DNA from: CAVPTL01 sp963727235
GTDB lineage: Bacteria; Actinomycetota; Thermoleophilia; Gaiellales; JAICJC01
NCBI GenBank assembly: GCA_963727235.1
Contig: CAVSFZ010000026.1
Location: forward strand, 124,001-188,000
DNA length: 64,000 nt
Reading direction: 5' to 3'
Shown here one piece after another: positions 33,508 to 43,319 of this stretch. The notes beneath the pieces were generated by a model, which saw only the letters and a program-made list of their open reading frames with translations, was not told the DNA's origin and searched no databases. Made by a program: the position numbers and the translations under genes. Each line of letters opens with the position of its first letter. The first letter of the stretch is position 1.

Positions 33508-34173
33508 AGGCGGGAATCGTGCCTCCCGAAAGCGGCCCGGAGGCGTCCGAGCACAGCCATTCGATCGCTTCGGCCAGCTCGGCCGGCTTGGGCCACCGGG
33601 AGAAGTCGGCATCGGGATTCTCTTCGCGATTGCGAGGGATGTCGACAATCCTCACCACCAGCTCGTTGGAGCGGATCCCGGCGCTGCGGTTCTCGACATC
33701 CACGACGGTCATCAGACCGCGCAGCGCGATCTTCGAAAGCGCGTAGGCCGAGCCTCCCGGAAACGGCTTGGTGGCAGCCGCGGTGCCGATGTAGACGATC
33801 GACCCGCGACCGTGCTGCTTCATCACCGGGAGCACCGCGCGGGTCATGTTCAGAGCGGTCTCGAAATTGATCGCCATCTGCCGTTTGAAGGCATCGGGCG
33901 GCGTCTCCTCCAGCGGCCCACCGGCAAAGAACCCCCCGGCGATATTCGCCAGCGCGTCGACTGTGCCAAACCGCTCGACCGCAGCGGCCACCACCGCTTC
34001 GGCCGAGGCGGCGTCGGTCAGGTCGGCCTCCACTCCCAACACATCGGCCGGGAGATCGTCGGCATCTCCCCGGTGGGTCACAGCCACGTTCCAGCCGCGT
34101 TCGCAGAACAGATCGAGCGCCGCCCTCCCCCACCCGCCGGTGACTCCGGTGAGCACGGCGGTGCGGGCGTCGC

Positions 34174-34177
<4 letters not shown>
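33494..34177 (-). CDS. Short-chain dehydrogenase/reductase
   Basis: 227 residues. Cofactor motif TGVTGGWG near the start, NIAGG strand motif, and catalytic Ser-Tyr-Lys in YIGTAAATKPFPGGSAYALSK. The C-terminus ends LSGGTIPAYGRA, the usual SDR close. GTG 34177 overlaps the hutU stop (GTGA). An SDR between hutU and hutI is not a standard pathway step; it could act on a histidine-derived side product or be a passenger. Confidence 0.85.
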
Positions 34178-35877
<1,700 letters not shown>

Positions 35878-35883
35878 ACCGCG

Positions 35884-35889
35884 AGCCTA
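35884..35889 (-). promoter_or_regulatory. -10 box TAGGCT for hutU unit
   Basis: Spacer CGCGGT (6 nt) to GTG 35877. Divergent from the dehydrogenase gene within a 44-bp spacer; the facing boxes are 20 bp apart. Confidence 0.65.
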
Positions 35890-35909
35890 GCACCACCCGG
35901 ACGGGTTGA

Positions 35910-35915
35910 TAGCCT
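35910..35915 (+). promoter_or_regulatory. -10 box TAGCCT for sugar-dehydrogenase gene
   Basis: Spacer ACGGCG (6 nt) to GTG 35922. No ribosome-binding site is present. Confidence 0.6.
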
Positions 35916-35921
35916 ACGGCG

Positions 35922-37023
35922 GTGCTGAAACGCCTCGCACTTCTGGTGGTGATAGCAGGGCTAGTGGCCTGTGGAACCACCTCCAAGGCAGACGGTGCCG
36001 TTCATCTGCACCGCATCCTCACCGGCCTCGACCAGCCGGTGTACCTCACGGCCGCACCCAACGACAGCCGTCTGTTCATCGTCCAGAAGACCGGCAAGAT
36101 CCTGGTCGACCGCGGGGGCCGGCTGCTCGCGCGACCGTTTCTGAACCTGTCGGCGAAGGTGTCCAAGGGCGGAGAGCAAGGGCTGCTGTCGATGGCCTTC
36201 GATCCGCACTACGCCAAGAACGGGTACTTCTACGTCTCCTACACCAATCTCAACGGCGACAACCGGATCGTGCGCTACCGCGTGCAGCGGCTGCATCCCA
36301 ATCTCGCCAGCCCGACCTCCGGCAAGATCCTGCTGAAGCTGCACCAGCCGTTCGACAACCACAACGGCGGCGACATCGCGTTCGGCCCCGACGGGCTCCT
36401 GTACGCCGGGTTCGGCGACGGTGGCAGCGGGGGCGATCCCAACCACAACGGCCAGCGCCGCACCGGCCTTTTGTCCAAGATCGTGCGCATGAACGTGTAC
36501 GCCAAGAAGCCGGTGGCCAGAATGTATGCCTTCGGCTTCCGCAATCCCTGGCGGTTCTCGTTCGACCGCGCCAACGGCAACATGTGGATCGGCGACGTGG
36601 GACAGGATCTGTGGGAAGAGGTCGACCGGATTCCGGCAGGGACACCGGCCGGGCGAGAACTTCGGCTGGAGCTACTACGAGGGCACCCACCTCTACAACG
36701 GCGGCAACGGCAATCCCAAGCCGACGACCCGGGTGGTCTTCCCATTGGCGCAGTACCCGCACACGCCCGCCACCGGCCCGGCCAACTGCTCGGTCACCGG
36801 CGGCTATGTGTACCGCGGCCCCGGCCTGCCGTCGATCCGCGGCTACTACCTGTACGCCGACTACTGCTCAGGGCGGATCTGGCGACGGCGAGCCGCCGGC
36901 GGCCGCCCGTCCGAGATGGGAATCTCCCGCAAGGTGACCAACATCAGCTCGTTCGGCCAGGGCTCGGGGGGCGGCCTGTACGTGATATCGCTGAACGGCT
37001 CGATCTACCGGATCGGGTCCTAG
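35922..37023 (+). pseudogene. Glucose/sorbosone dehydrogenase-like lipoprotein, frameshifted
   Basis: A PQQ-type beta-propeller sugar dehydrogenase (GSDH) with a lipoprotein signal (LKRLALLVVIAGLVAC). The first frame runs through KTGKILV, GGEQGLLSMAFDPHY, NHNGGDIAFGPDGLLYAGFGDGG, YAFGFRNPWRFSFDR and IGDVGQDLWEEVDRIPAG. The homologous continuation ENFGWSYYEGTHLYNGG...GYVYRGPGLPSIRGYYLYADYCSG is in the next frame, ending at 37023. One extra base in the GGG at 36651-36653 explains it. Both sides are well conserved, so it is a recent mutation or a sequencing error. It ends tail-to-tail with hutH (stops overlap). Confidence 0.85.
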
Positions 37024-38552
37024 CTCAGCGGCGTCGAGGCCCGCTCGACAGCGTCGATCAGGCTGCCGGAGCGAATGTCGGCGGCGACCGCCTCGATCTC
37101 GGTCGAGAGCGACCGGTCACGGTCGAGATGCGGTGACAGCTCCCGCACGGCCGATTGCAGCGCCGACACCGCCGGGCCCGGCTTCAGCGGCTGCAGGAAA
37201 TCGAGGCCCTGAGCGCCGCACAAAAGCTCCACCGCGAGCACCCGCTCCACGTTGGCGCACACCTGCCACAGGTGCACCGCGGCGATCGCGCCCATGGAGA
37301 CGTGGTCCTCCTGCCCGGCCGAGGTCGGGATCGAGTCGACGCTGGCGGGGTGCGCCAGCACCTTGTTCTCACTCACCAGGCTGGCGGCGACGTACTGGGC
37401 GATCATAAAGCCGGAGTTGAGCCCCCCGTCGCGGGTCAGAAACGCCGGCTGGCCCTCGGACATGGTCGGGTTCAGCATCCGTTCCGTGCGCCGCTCAGAG
37501 ATCGATCCCAGCTCGGCCAGACCGATCTTGAGCATGTCCAGCGCAAACGCGATCGGCTCGCCGTGGAAGTTCCCGTTGGACATGACCTCGCCCTGTGCCG
37601 CCAGCACCAACGGGTTGTCAGTGGCGGCGTTGATCTCCACCGCGACCACTCCCTCGGCGTAGGTCATGGCATCGCGCACCGCACCGTGCACCTGCGGCGA
37701 GCAGCGCAGCGAGTAGGCGTCCTGCACCCGCCCACACCAGCGGTGTGAGGCGACGATCTGGGAGTCGTCCAGCAGCCGGTAGAGGTTCGCCGCCGCCGCG
37801 ACCTGGCCGGGATGGGGCCGCAGCGCCTGCAGCTCGGGGGCAAACGGCGTGCGCGACCCACGCACCGCCTCGATCGACTGAGCGGCGGCAAGGTCGGCGA
37901 TCTTGACCAGCCGGCGGGCTCGGCACAGCGCCAGCGCACCGATGGCAGCCATGAACTGCGTGCCGTTGATCAGCGCCAGCCCCTCCTTTGCCCCCAGCTC
38001 GAGCGGCTCGAGGCCGGCGACGCGAAGCGCCTCGCCTCCGGGCAGCACCTGATCGCCGACCGTGGCAAAGCCCTCGCCGACCAGCACCAGCGCAAGATGG
38101 GCAAGCGGAGCCAGATCGCCGCTGGCTCCCAGCGAGCCGCGGGAGGGAACCACCGGATGCACGCCGGCGCGCAGCAGATTGAGCAGCAGCTGGACGGTCT
38201 CCAGCCGAACCCCCGAGCTGCCCTTGGCGAGGGCGTTGGCACGCAGCAGTGTGGCCGCCCGCACCACGTCGACGCCGAACGGATCGCCAACCCCGCAGGC
38301 GTGGCTTCGCAGCAGGTTGAGCTGCAGTGCGGTTGTCTGCTCCGGCTCGATATGGACGTCCACGAACCGGCCGAACCCGGTGTTGACGCCGTAGGTGGGA
38401 ATCCGCTCGGCCACCACCCGCTCGATCAGATCACGGGAGGCGCCGATCTGGTCGAGCGCGGTCTGCGACAGCGTCACCTCGGCCTGGGCGAGCGACACCG
38501 CCTCGACCTGGTCGATGGTGAGATCGTGACCGGTGAGCTCGACGGTCGGCAC
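37020..38552 (-). CDS. hutH: Histidine ammonia-lyase
   Basis: First step of histidine degradation: histidine to urocanate. 510 residues. The self-made MIO cofactor arises from Ala-Ser-Gly at about 143-145 in GSLGASGDLAPLAH. Also YGVNTGFGRF, QLNLLRSHACGVG, NGNFHGEPIAFALDML, and SAGQEDHVSMG. Start choice: GTG 38552 sits at the family N-terminus (VPTVELTGHDLT) 7 nt after TAGGGT. GTG 38561 is an alternative with a GGAG 4 nt upstream. It follows ftcD closely. Confidence 0.96.
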   Translation of the reverse strand: MPTVELTGHDLTIDQVEAVSLAQAEVTLSQTALDQIGASRDLIERVVAERIPTYGVNTGFGRFVDVHIEPEQTTALQLNLLRSHACGVGDPFGVDVVRAATLLRANALAKGSSGVRLETVQLLLNLLRAGVHPVVPSRGSLGASGDLAPLAHLALVLVGEGFATVGDQVLPGGEALRVAGLEPLELGAKEGLALINGTQFMAAIGALALCRARRLVKIADLAAAQSIEAVRGSRTPFAPELQALRPHPGQVAAAANLYRLLDDSQIVASHRWCGRVQDAYSLRCSPQVHGAVRDAMTYAEGVVAVEINAATDNPLVLAAQGEVMSNGNFHGEPIAFALDMLKIGLAELGSISERRTERMLNPTMSEGQPAFLTRDGGLNSGFMIAQYVAASLVSENKVLAHPASVDSIPTSAGQEDHVSMGAIAAVHLWQVCANVERVLAVELLCGAQGLDFLQPLKPGPAVSALQSAVRELSPHLDRDRSLSTEIEAVAADIRSGSLIDAVERASTPLS

Positions 38553-38559
38553 CGGGGAC

Positions 38560-38565
38560 ACCCTA
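38560..38565 (-). promoter_or_regulatory. -10-like box TAGGGT before hutH
   Basis: It overlaps the ftcD stop codon and lies 7 nt before GTG 38552. It may allow hutH to be made independently of ftcD, but co-transcription is equally possible. Confidence 0.35.
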
Positions 38566-39453
38566 CTCCGCGCCAAACGGACCGGTCACCGCCACCTCGA
38601 GCATCCGGTCGCTCCCCGACTCGGGCAGGTGCAGACTCCGGGCGGCTCCGGCCCAGGCGACCGAGGCGGGCATCAGCCCGACCAGCTCCGAGCCGGCCAC
38701 CTCCACTCCCCTCTCGCGGGCCAGCCGTTCGACTTCCTCGACCACCTGCCACAGCGGTGTCGCATCGATGTCGATCAGGTTCATCGAGACCTGTGCCCTG
38801 CCGGTCGATCCCAGCAAGAGCCCGATCGCCTGCACCCCGGGAAGCCCGCCCGAGCTGGCTCTCACCGCCGCAGCGATCTCTGCCGCCGGCTCGCGGCGGT
38901 CGGTGGCCAGGTCGATGTTGAACGCGACCAGCGGGGGCCGCACTCCCAGCAGCACCGCGCCTGCTGTGGGGTGGATCTGGGACGGCCCAAACGCCGGCAT
39001 CACCTCGCCGGCACTGAGCCGCTCGGCCAGGTGCTCCGGCCCGCCCGCACGGAAATGCACCGGCCGAAGCCCATCCCCGAGCTCTCCGTAGCCAAAGCAC
39101 GGGACGCCCATGTCGGCGATCAGCTCGCCCAGCGCCCGGGCGGCCCGAAGCGGCGCGGGATCGCTGGGGGAGAACCGCACGAACGGGACGACGTCGGCGG
39201 CTCCGACCCGCGGGTGAACGCCGACGTGGGAGTTCAGATCGATCCGCTCGATCGCAACCTCGACCGCGTGGGCAAGCCCGTCCACCAGCCCGCCCGGCGT
39301 CCCCACGCAGGTGAACACCGAACGGTTGTGATCGGAGTCGGAATGGATGTCCAGCACCCGAGCGGGGCCCTCGATCGCGGCGGCGATCGCCTCGACGGTG
39401 TCGCGGTCGGCACCCACGGAGAAGTTCGGTACGGCTTCGATCAGACCATCCAC
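38563..39453 (-). CDS. ftcD: Glutamate formimidoyltransferase
   Basis: Moves the formimino group of N-formiminoglutamate to tetrahydrofolate, completing histidine breakdown to glutamate. 296 residues cover both halves of the transferase (EAVPNFSVGADRDTVEAI, DSDHNRSVFTCVG, NSHVGVHPRVGAADVVPFV; LVAFNIDLAT, VSMNLIDIDATPLWQV). The cyclodeaminase domain of the animal enzyme is absent and no separate one is seen here. GTG 39453 is chosen because TACCTT lies 6 nt upstream; the frame also opens with TTG 39471. Confidence 0.92.
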   Translation of the reverse strand: MDGLIEAVPNFSVGADRDTVEAIAAAIEGPARVLDIHSDSDHNRSVFTCVGTPGGLVDGLAHAVEVAIERIDLNSHVGVHPRVGAADVVPFVRFSPSDPAPLRAARALGELIADMGVPCFGYGELGDGLRPVHFRAGGPEHLAERLSAGEVMPAFGPSQIHPTAGAVLLGVRPPLVAFNIDLATDRREPAAEIAAAVRASSGGLPGVQAIGLLLGSTGRAQVSMNLIDIDATPLWQVVEEVERLARERGVEVAGSELVGLMPASVAWAGAARSLHLPESGSDRMLEVAVTGPFGAE

Positions 39454-39459
39454 GGGCGC

Positions 39460-39465
39460 AAGGTA
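39460..39465 (-). promoter_or_regulatory. -10 box TACCTT for ftcD-hutH
   Basis: Spacer GCGCCC (6 nt) to GTG 39453. This box decides the ftcD start codon. Confidence 0.6.
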
Positions 39466-39540
39466 CCCCAATTTGGTGACATGAAAGGAACCTTTCGGGC
39501 GACATGCGCGACGATTTTGTTGTCGATCATGGGTATACGG

Positions 39541-39628
39541 ATCGATAAGGGCAAACCCACCGTGAGGTGGGCGCGCAAAGCAAGAGGTCTCGGAGATCCT
39601 CTGAGACGGCTCGGCTGCCGAAACCGGG
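39541..39628 (+). ncRNA. Probable c-di-GMP-I (GEMM) riboswitch
   Basis: The core matches the GEMM-I consensus in order. GGGCAAACC (39549-39557) is followed by a stem capped by the GNRA loop GTGA (CCCACC/GGTGGG). GCGCAAAGC then closes the first helix. A second hairpin GTCTC..GAGAC (about 39587-39607) follows, and the 3' segment is GGCTGCCGAAACC. The aptamer would sense cyclic di-GMP. It reads away from ftcD. No ribosome-site-plus-gene follows closely; the next gene starts at 39883 and has its own -10 box. What it controls is therefore unclear. Confidence 0.7.
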
Positions 39629-39870
39629 ACTGCTCACCAGCACGTCCGCACGCGAAAGGCACATCGTGCGAACCTGCGAGCAGCCACCCAACACAGCGCG
39701 GAGAGGACTAGGCACCTCGACGCGCGACTCGATCCGAATCGATACGGAAGCGGGCGGTGGGTGCTGCGGGGGGCAGTGTCACCGAGTGACAGTGAGATCC
39801 ACCGTCCGCCCCGTTATCGAAATCGCCTAACAGCTGAGCCGTCCGGCTCCTGGTCGGTCCGCCGTCGCGG
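39629..39870 (+). other. Structured noncoding stretch after the riboswitch
   Basis: No convincing gene. Hairpins seen: CTGCTC (about 39630) with GAGCAG (about 39678) enclosing CGCACG/CGTGCG, and TGTCAC-CGA-GTGACA (about 39777-39791). An open frame of 87 codons begins inside the aptamer and lacks a ribosome site, so it is not accepted. The stretch may be the expression platform or a small RNA. Confidence 0.35.
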
Positions 39871-39876
39871 TATCGT
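39871..39876 (+). promoter_or_regulatory. -10 box TATCGT for flavin oxidoreductase gene
   Basis: Spacer CACGGG (6 nt) to ATG 39883, implying transcription independent of the upstream riboswitch. Confidence 0.6.
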
Positions 39877-39882
39877 CACGGG

Positions 39883-41826
39883 ATGCTGGATACCCTGTTC
39901 TCACCGCTCGCGCTGGGCCCGGTGACGATCCAAAACCGGATTGTCTCGACGTCGCACCAGACCACGCTCGTCCACGATCATCTGCCCACCGATGACCTGA
40001 TCGCCTACCACGAGGCCCGCGCCCGCGGGGGAGCGGGGCTGATCGTGATCGAGGCCACCGCCACGCACCCCAGTGGGCTGCTAACGGCACACACGATCGG
40101 GGGCTATCTGCCCGAGATCGTGCCGGTGTTCCAGCGCATGTCCGAGGCTGTTCACGCCCACGGCACGCGGCTCTTCTGTCAGCTCTTCCACGGCGGCCGC
40201 GAGCAGATCTCCGTCGGCCCACGGTCTCCTGCGGTGGCGCCCTCGGCGATTCCCTCGGCGCGGTTCAAGACCGAGCCGCGGGCGTTGACGGTGCGGGAGA
40301 TCCACGAGATGGTGGACGGCTATCGCCGGGCGGCGCAGCACGCCGCAGAGGGCGGCTTGGACGGAGTCGAGGTGTGCGCCGGCTTCGGCTACCTGCCCAC
40401 CCAGTTTCTGTCGCCTCGGGCGAACACCCGCACCGACGCCTACGGCGGCAGCTTCGAGAACCGGCTGCGGTTCCTGCGTGAGTTGCTCGAGGCGATGCGC
40501 GACGGCGTCGGCCCCGGCGGCGCAGTCGGCTGCCGGCTGACCCAGGAAGAGCTGTCTCCCGACGGCAACGATGACGACGAGGTGATCGAGGCCGCTCGGG
40601 TGCTGAGCGCCGAGGGGCTGTGCGACTACGTGTCGGTCACGATCGGAAGCTCGTCGAGCTACCGCGGGTCGGTGTTCATCGTGCCGCCCTCGCCGACGGT
40701 GCGAAACGTGGTAGAGGGGTTTGCCGGCCGCGTGCGGGAGGCCTGCTCGGTGCCGGTGATCGCCACCGGCCGGATCCTCGACCCCGCCGACGCCGATCGG
40801 CTGATCGCCGCCGGTGTGTGCGACGCCGTGGGCATGACCCGGGCGATGATCACCGACCCGGCCCTGGCCTCCAAGGCCCGGGACGGCAGTCCGGTCACCA
40901 CCTGCATCGGCTGCAACCAGGGCTGCATCGGCCACTACCACGCCGGTGTGCCGATCGCGTGCACGATCAACCCCTGGACGGGGTTCGAACGGACTCTGCC
41001 GCGACCCCAGCGCACTCTGCCGGGCGACGACGTGGTCATCGTCGGAGCGGGGCCGGCGGGCTGCGCCGCCGCCGCATCGGCCGTCGCCCGCGGCGACCGC
41101 GTGGTGCTGTTCGAACGTGGTGACGGCCCCGGCGGGCAGATGCGGTTGGCGCTGCAAGCGCCGGGGAAGCGCGAGATCGCTGCGGGACTGATCGAGGTGC
41201 TCGGTAGCTGGCTCGCAGGGGTGGACGTGCGCTACGCCACGGATGCCGACGCCGACACGGTGCTGGCACTCGATCCCGACCGGGTGATCGTGGCCTCCGG
41301 GGCAGGGCCATACGTCCCCGACCTAGCGGGAGATGGTGTTGACGTCGTGCATGCCTGGGACGCCCTGGCAGGAGCCCCGGTCACAGGCCGGGTTCTGGTA
41401 GCCGACTGGGGCGGCGATTGGACCGGCCTGGACGTCACCGAGATGCTGGCCGCCGCCGGGTCGGCTGTGCAGCTGGTGTGCGCGGCTGCCTCGGTCGGCG
41501 AGAACGTCCACGTGTACCAGCGAAACGACTATCTCGACCGGCTCGACCAAGCGGGCGTGGTGATCCATCAGCACCTCGAGCCGATCGGGTTGGAGCCAGG
41601 CGCGGTCAACCTCCGCAACGTGTTCTCCGATCGGCACCTCACGATCGACTCCGTCGACACCCTGGTTGTGAGCGCTGGGCGGAGTGGCTCAGAGCAGCTG
41701 TTCGTCGCGCTTCAGGATGCCGGCGCCGATGTCGGCCGGGTGGGAGACGCGCTGGGGCCGCGGTCGTTCGAAGAGGCGATCGCCGAGGGCACGCGCGCAG
41801 CGCTGGGAGTCAGCCTGCAGCTGTAG
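39883..41826 (+). CDS. NADH:flavin oxidoreductase (2,4-dienoyl-CoA reductase type)
   Basis: 647 residues in the FadH layout. An Old-Yellow-Enzyme FMN barrel comes first (LFSPLALGPVTIQNRIVSTSHQT; QLFHGGRE; FLSPRANTRTDAYGGSFENRLRFLRELLEAM; the family's RTD.YGGS loop). The 4Fe-4S cysteines are in CIGCNQGCIGHYHAGVPIACTINP (about 345-367), and a C-terminal FAD/NAD domain follows (VVIVGAGPAGCAAA). Substrates in the family include dienoyl-CoAs, trimethylamine and stachydrine-type compounds; which applies here is unknown. Encoded alone. Confidence 0.9.
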   Translation: MLDTLFSPLALGPVTIQNRIVSTSHQTTLVHDHLPTDDLIAYHEARARGGAGLIVIEATATHPSGLLTAHTIGGYLPEIVPVFQRMSEAVHAHGTRLFCQLFHGGREQISVGPRSPAVAPSAIPSARFKTEPRALTVREIHEMVDGYRRAAQHAAEGGLDGVEVCAGFGYLPTQFLSPRANTRTDAYGGSFENRLRFLRELLEAMRDGVGPGGAVGCRLTQEELSPDGNDDDEVIEAARVLSAEGLCDYVSVTIGSSSSYRGSVFIVPPSPTVRNVVEGFAGRVREACSVPVIATGRILDPADADRLIAAGVCDAVGMTRAMITDPALASKARDGSPVTTCIGCNQGCIGHYHAGVPIACTINPWTGFERTLPRPQRTLPGDDVVIVGAGPAGCAAAASAVARGDRVVLFERGDGPGGQMRLALQAPGKREIAAGLIEVLGSWLAGVDVRYATDADADTVLALDPDRVIVASGAGPYVPDLAGDGVDVVHAWDALAGAPVTGRVLVADWGGDWTGLDVTEMLAAAGSAVQLVCAAASVGENVHVYQRNDYLDRLDQAGVVIHQHLEPIGLEPGAVNLRNVFSDRHLTIDSVDTLVVSAGRSGSEQLFVALQDAGADVGRVGDALGPRSFEEAIAEGTRAALGVSLQL

Positions 41827-41830
41827 CCCG

Positions 41831-42433
41831 CTAGGAGATGTTCCAGCGCTGGCGCGAGAGGAAGAATCGGTGCCCGTCAGTGTTGGCGCACGTCATGCCG
41901 CTGGCCCGGGAGAGGCACGAGATGCCAAACCCGCGCCAGGTATGCCCGTATGCCAGCACCGGGATGCCGTGGTCGAACGCGGCCGGAGACGGATCCCCGC
42001 GGCAGCTCGGAATGGCCTTGCCGGCGGCGGGCAGCACCAGGCCGGGCTGATCGAGATCACACGAAGACGGAGCCGGCGGCGGGTTGAGCCCGGTTCCGAT
42101 GGTGCACTCCACGAACCCACCCTGGCCGGAGGTGGCGTAGCACTTGATGTTTCCGGTGGGTGAGGCGAAGTCATCGCACACGGCGTTCGTTTCGCAGTAG
42201 CCCGCCAGCCGTTTCGGGGTGGTCGCTGCAGGCGTGCTGAGTGCACCCGAGGAGCCGGTCTGGGGTGCGGTGACCGTGACGGTCGCGGTGGTGGTTTCGG
42301 TGGTGGTGGTCGTGGAGCTCCCGGAGTTGGAGCAGCCGGCCATGGCCGCCGTCGCCAGCCCGAGGGCGGCAATCACCGAGAGTCGATGACGTGTGCGTGC
42401 GATCGCGACACCGTACCGCAGCGCTTCCGGCAC
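41831..42433 (-). CDS. Hypothetical lipoprotein
   Basis: About 200 residues. Signal peptide RLSVIAALGLATAAMAGC with lipobox AMAGC, then a Ser/Thr-rich spacer (GSSTTTTTETTTATVTVTAP) and a cysteine-rich globular part (CETNAVCDDF...GNIKCYATSGQGGFVECTIG...CRGDPSPAAF...GISCLSRASGMTCANTDGHRFFLSR). The GNIxC...C pattern and GFGxxC...GMTCxNxxGHGF end recall a secreted actinobacterial domain of unknown role. GTG 42433 is the nearest canonical start; an ATC at 42403 sits 6 nt after TACGGT and would start right at the signal peptide. Confidence 0.7.
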   Translation of the reverse strand: MPEALRYGVAIARTRHRLSVIAALGLATAAMAGCSNSGSSTTTTTETTTATVTVTAPQTGSSGALSTPAATTPKRLAGYCETNAVCDDFASPTGNIKCYATSGQGGFVECTIGTGLNPPPAPSSCDLDQPGLVLPAAGKAIPSCRGDPSPAAFDHGIPVLAYGHTWRGFGISCLSRASGMTCANTDGHRFFLSRQRWNIS

Positions 42434-42466
42434 TGGTCGTAACCCACGCGATTCACATGCCGCGCA

Positions 42467-42472
42467 TAGCTT
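42467..42472 (+). promoter_or_regulatory. -10 box TAGCTT for exported-protein gene
   Basis: Spacer CACGGC (6 nt) to ATG 42479. Confidence 0.55.
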
Positions 42473-42478
42473 CACGGC

Positions 42479-43216
42479 ATGCCAATCAGACTGATCGCCC
42501 TCATCCTCCTGCTCACCTGTTGGTGGGTTCCCGCCGCACGAGCCTCCGACAGCACCTACCTCCCGCTTGCCGCCAAGCACACTCCCGTGCTCGAGATCGA
42601 GCGAGGCGGCGACACCGAGCTGCCCGTTGACTTCCGCTCGTGCCGAGCCGTGGCCTGCTCGCAGACCACCGCCCATCCGGTGCTGTTCCTGCACGCGGTG
42701 CGCACGCCGGGCGGGCTCTACCTCGAGTATTGGGAGTACCTGCCCGACTCGCGCTTCGCCCACACGGGAATCCCGCTGATCGACGGCTACCATCGTGACG
42801 ATTGGGAGGGCGTGATCGTGAAGCTGCGCACCGACGGTGCGGTCGTCGGCGCCCGTGCCACCGCGCATCTCGGCTTCAACGGCCGGCACCCTTGGTGGGA
42901 TCTGGCGCCCGGCGACTGGGCGCGCTACCCGACGCCGGTCTATCGCGCTGCCGGAAGCCACGGCGGGTCATTCCAGGCTCGCGATGTCGACCTGGCCGGA
43001 GACCGCTGGAACGGCACCGCCCGCGCGGTGCGGCCCGGGCTGGTGGCGGCTGACGTGGCGTCGCGCGCCGGCGCTCGATTCTCCTCGGGAGCGGTCGCCC
43101 CGTGGGTGAAGCTGGCCTGGCGGAAGCCGGAGACGACCATCACCGGCCACGCCGGAGACGGCGCCCGCTATGCCGTCTACGCCCGGCTCTGGGCCCTCCT
43201 GTGCGGCTGTGGATAG
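42479..43216 (+). CDS. Hypothetical secreted protein
   Basis: 245 residues with a signal peptide (PIRLIALILLLTCWWVPAARAS). The mature part has LYLEYWEYLPDSRF, GYHRDDWEGVIVKLRTDGAVVGARATAHLGF and GSHGGSFQARDVDL, which faintly recall the Vps62-like domain (DDWEGV followed by a sheet). I do not assign a function. The C-terminal LWALLCGCG ends with two cysteines. Encoded alone, facing a palindrome shared with the next leftward gene. Confidence 0.65.
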   Translation: MPIRLIALILLLTCWWVPAARASDSTYLPLAAKHTPVLEIERGGDTELPVDFRSCRAVACSQTTAHPVLFLHAVRTPGGLYLEYWEYLPDSRFAHTGIPLIDGYHRDDWEGVIVKLRTDGAVVGARATAHLGFNGRHPWWDLAPGDWARYPTPVYRAAGSHGGSFQARDVDLAGDRWNGTARAVRPGLVAADVASRAGARFSSGAVAPWVKLAWRKPETTITGHAGDGARYAVYARLWALLCGCG

Positions 43217-43286
43217 CTTGCCGGCCAAAGTCACCGGGTCGACCGCAGACGGACTCACCGCCACCCTCCCAGTCCCGTGTAGCAGC

Positions 43287-43319
43287 GTGAATAATTGGTG
43301 CCTGGCACCAATTATTCAC
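43287..43319. repeat. 33-bp perfect palindrome, copy 2
   Basis: Same frame as the other copies but with AATT in place of AAAA/TTTT in the arms; both arms changed together, so the pairing is kept. The stop codon TAA of the leftward gene is at 43312-43314 inside the right arm. Center base T43303. Confidence 0.8.

Noticed and set aside
39567..39830. 87-codon plus-strand frame in the gap before the flavin oxidoreductase
   Set aside because: Begins inside the riboswitch core, has no ribosome site and no recognisable motif.
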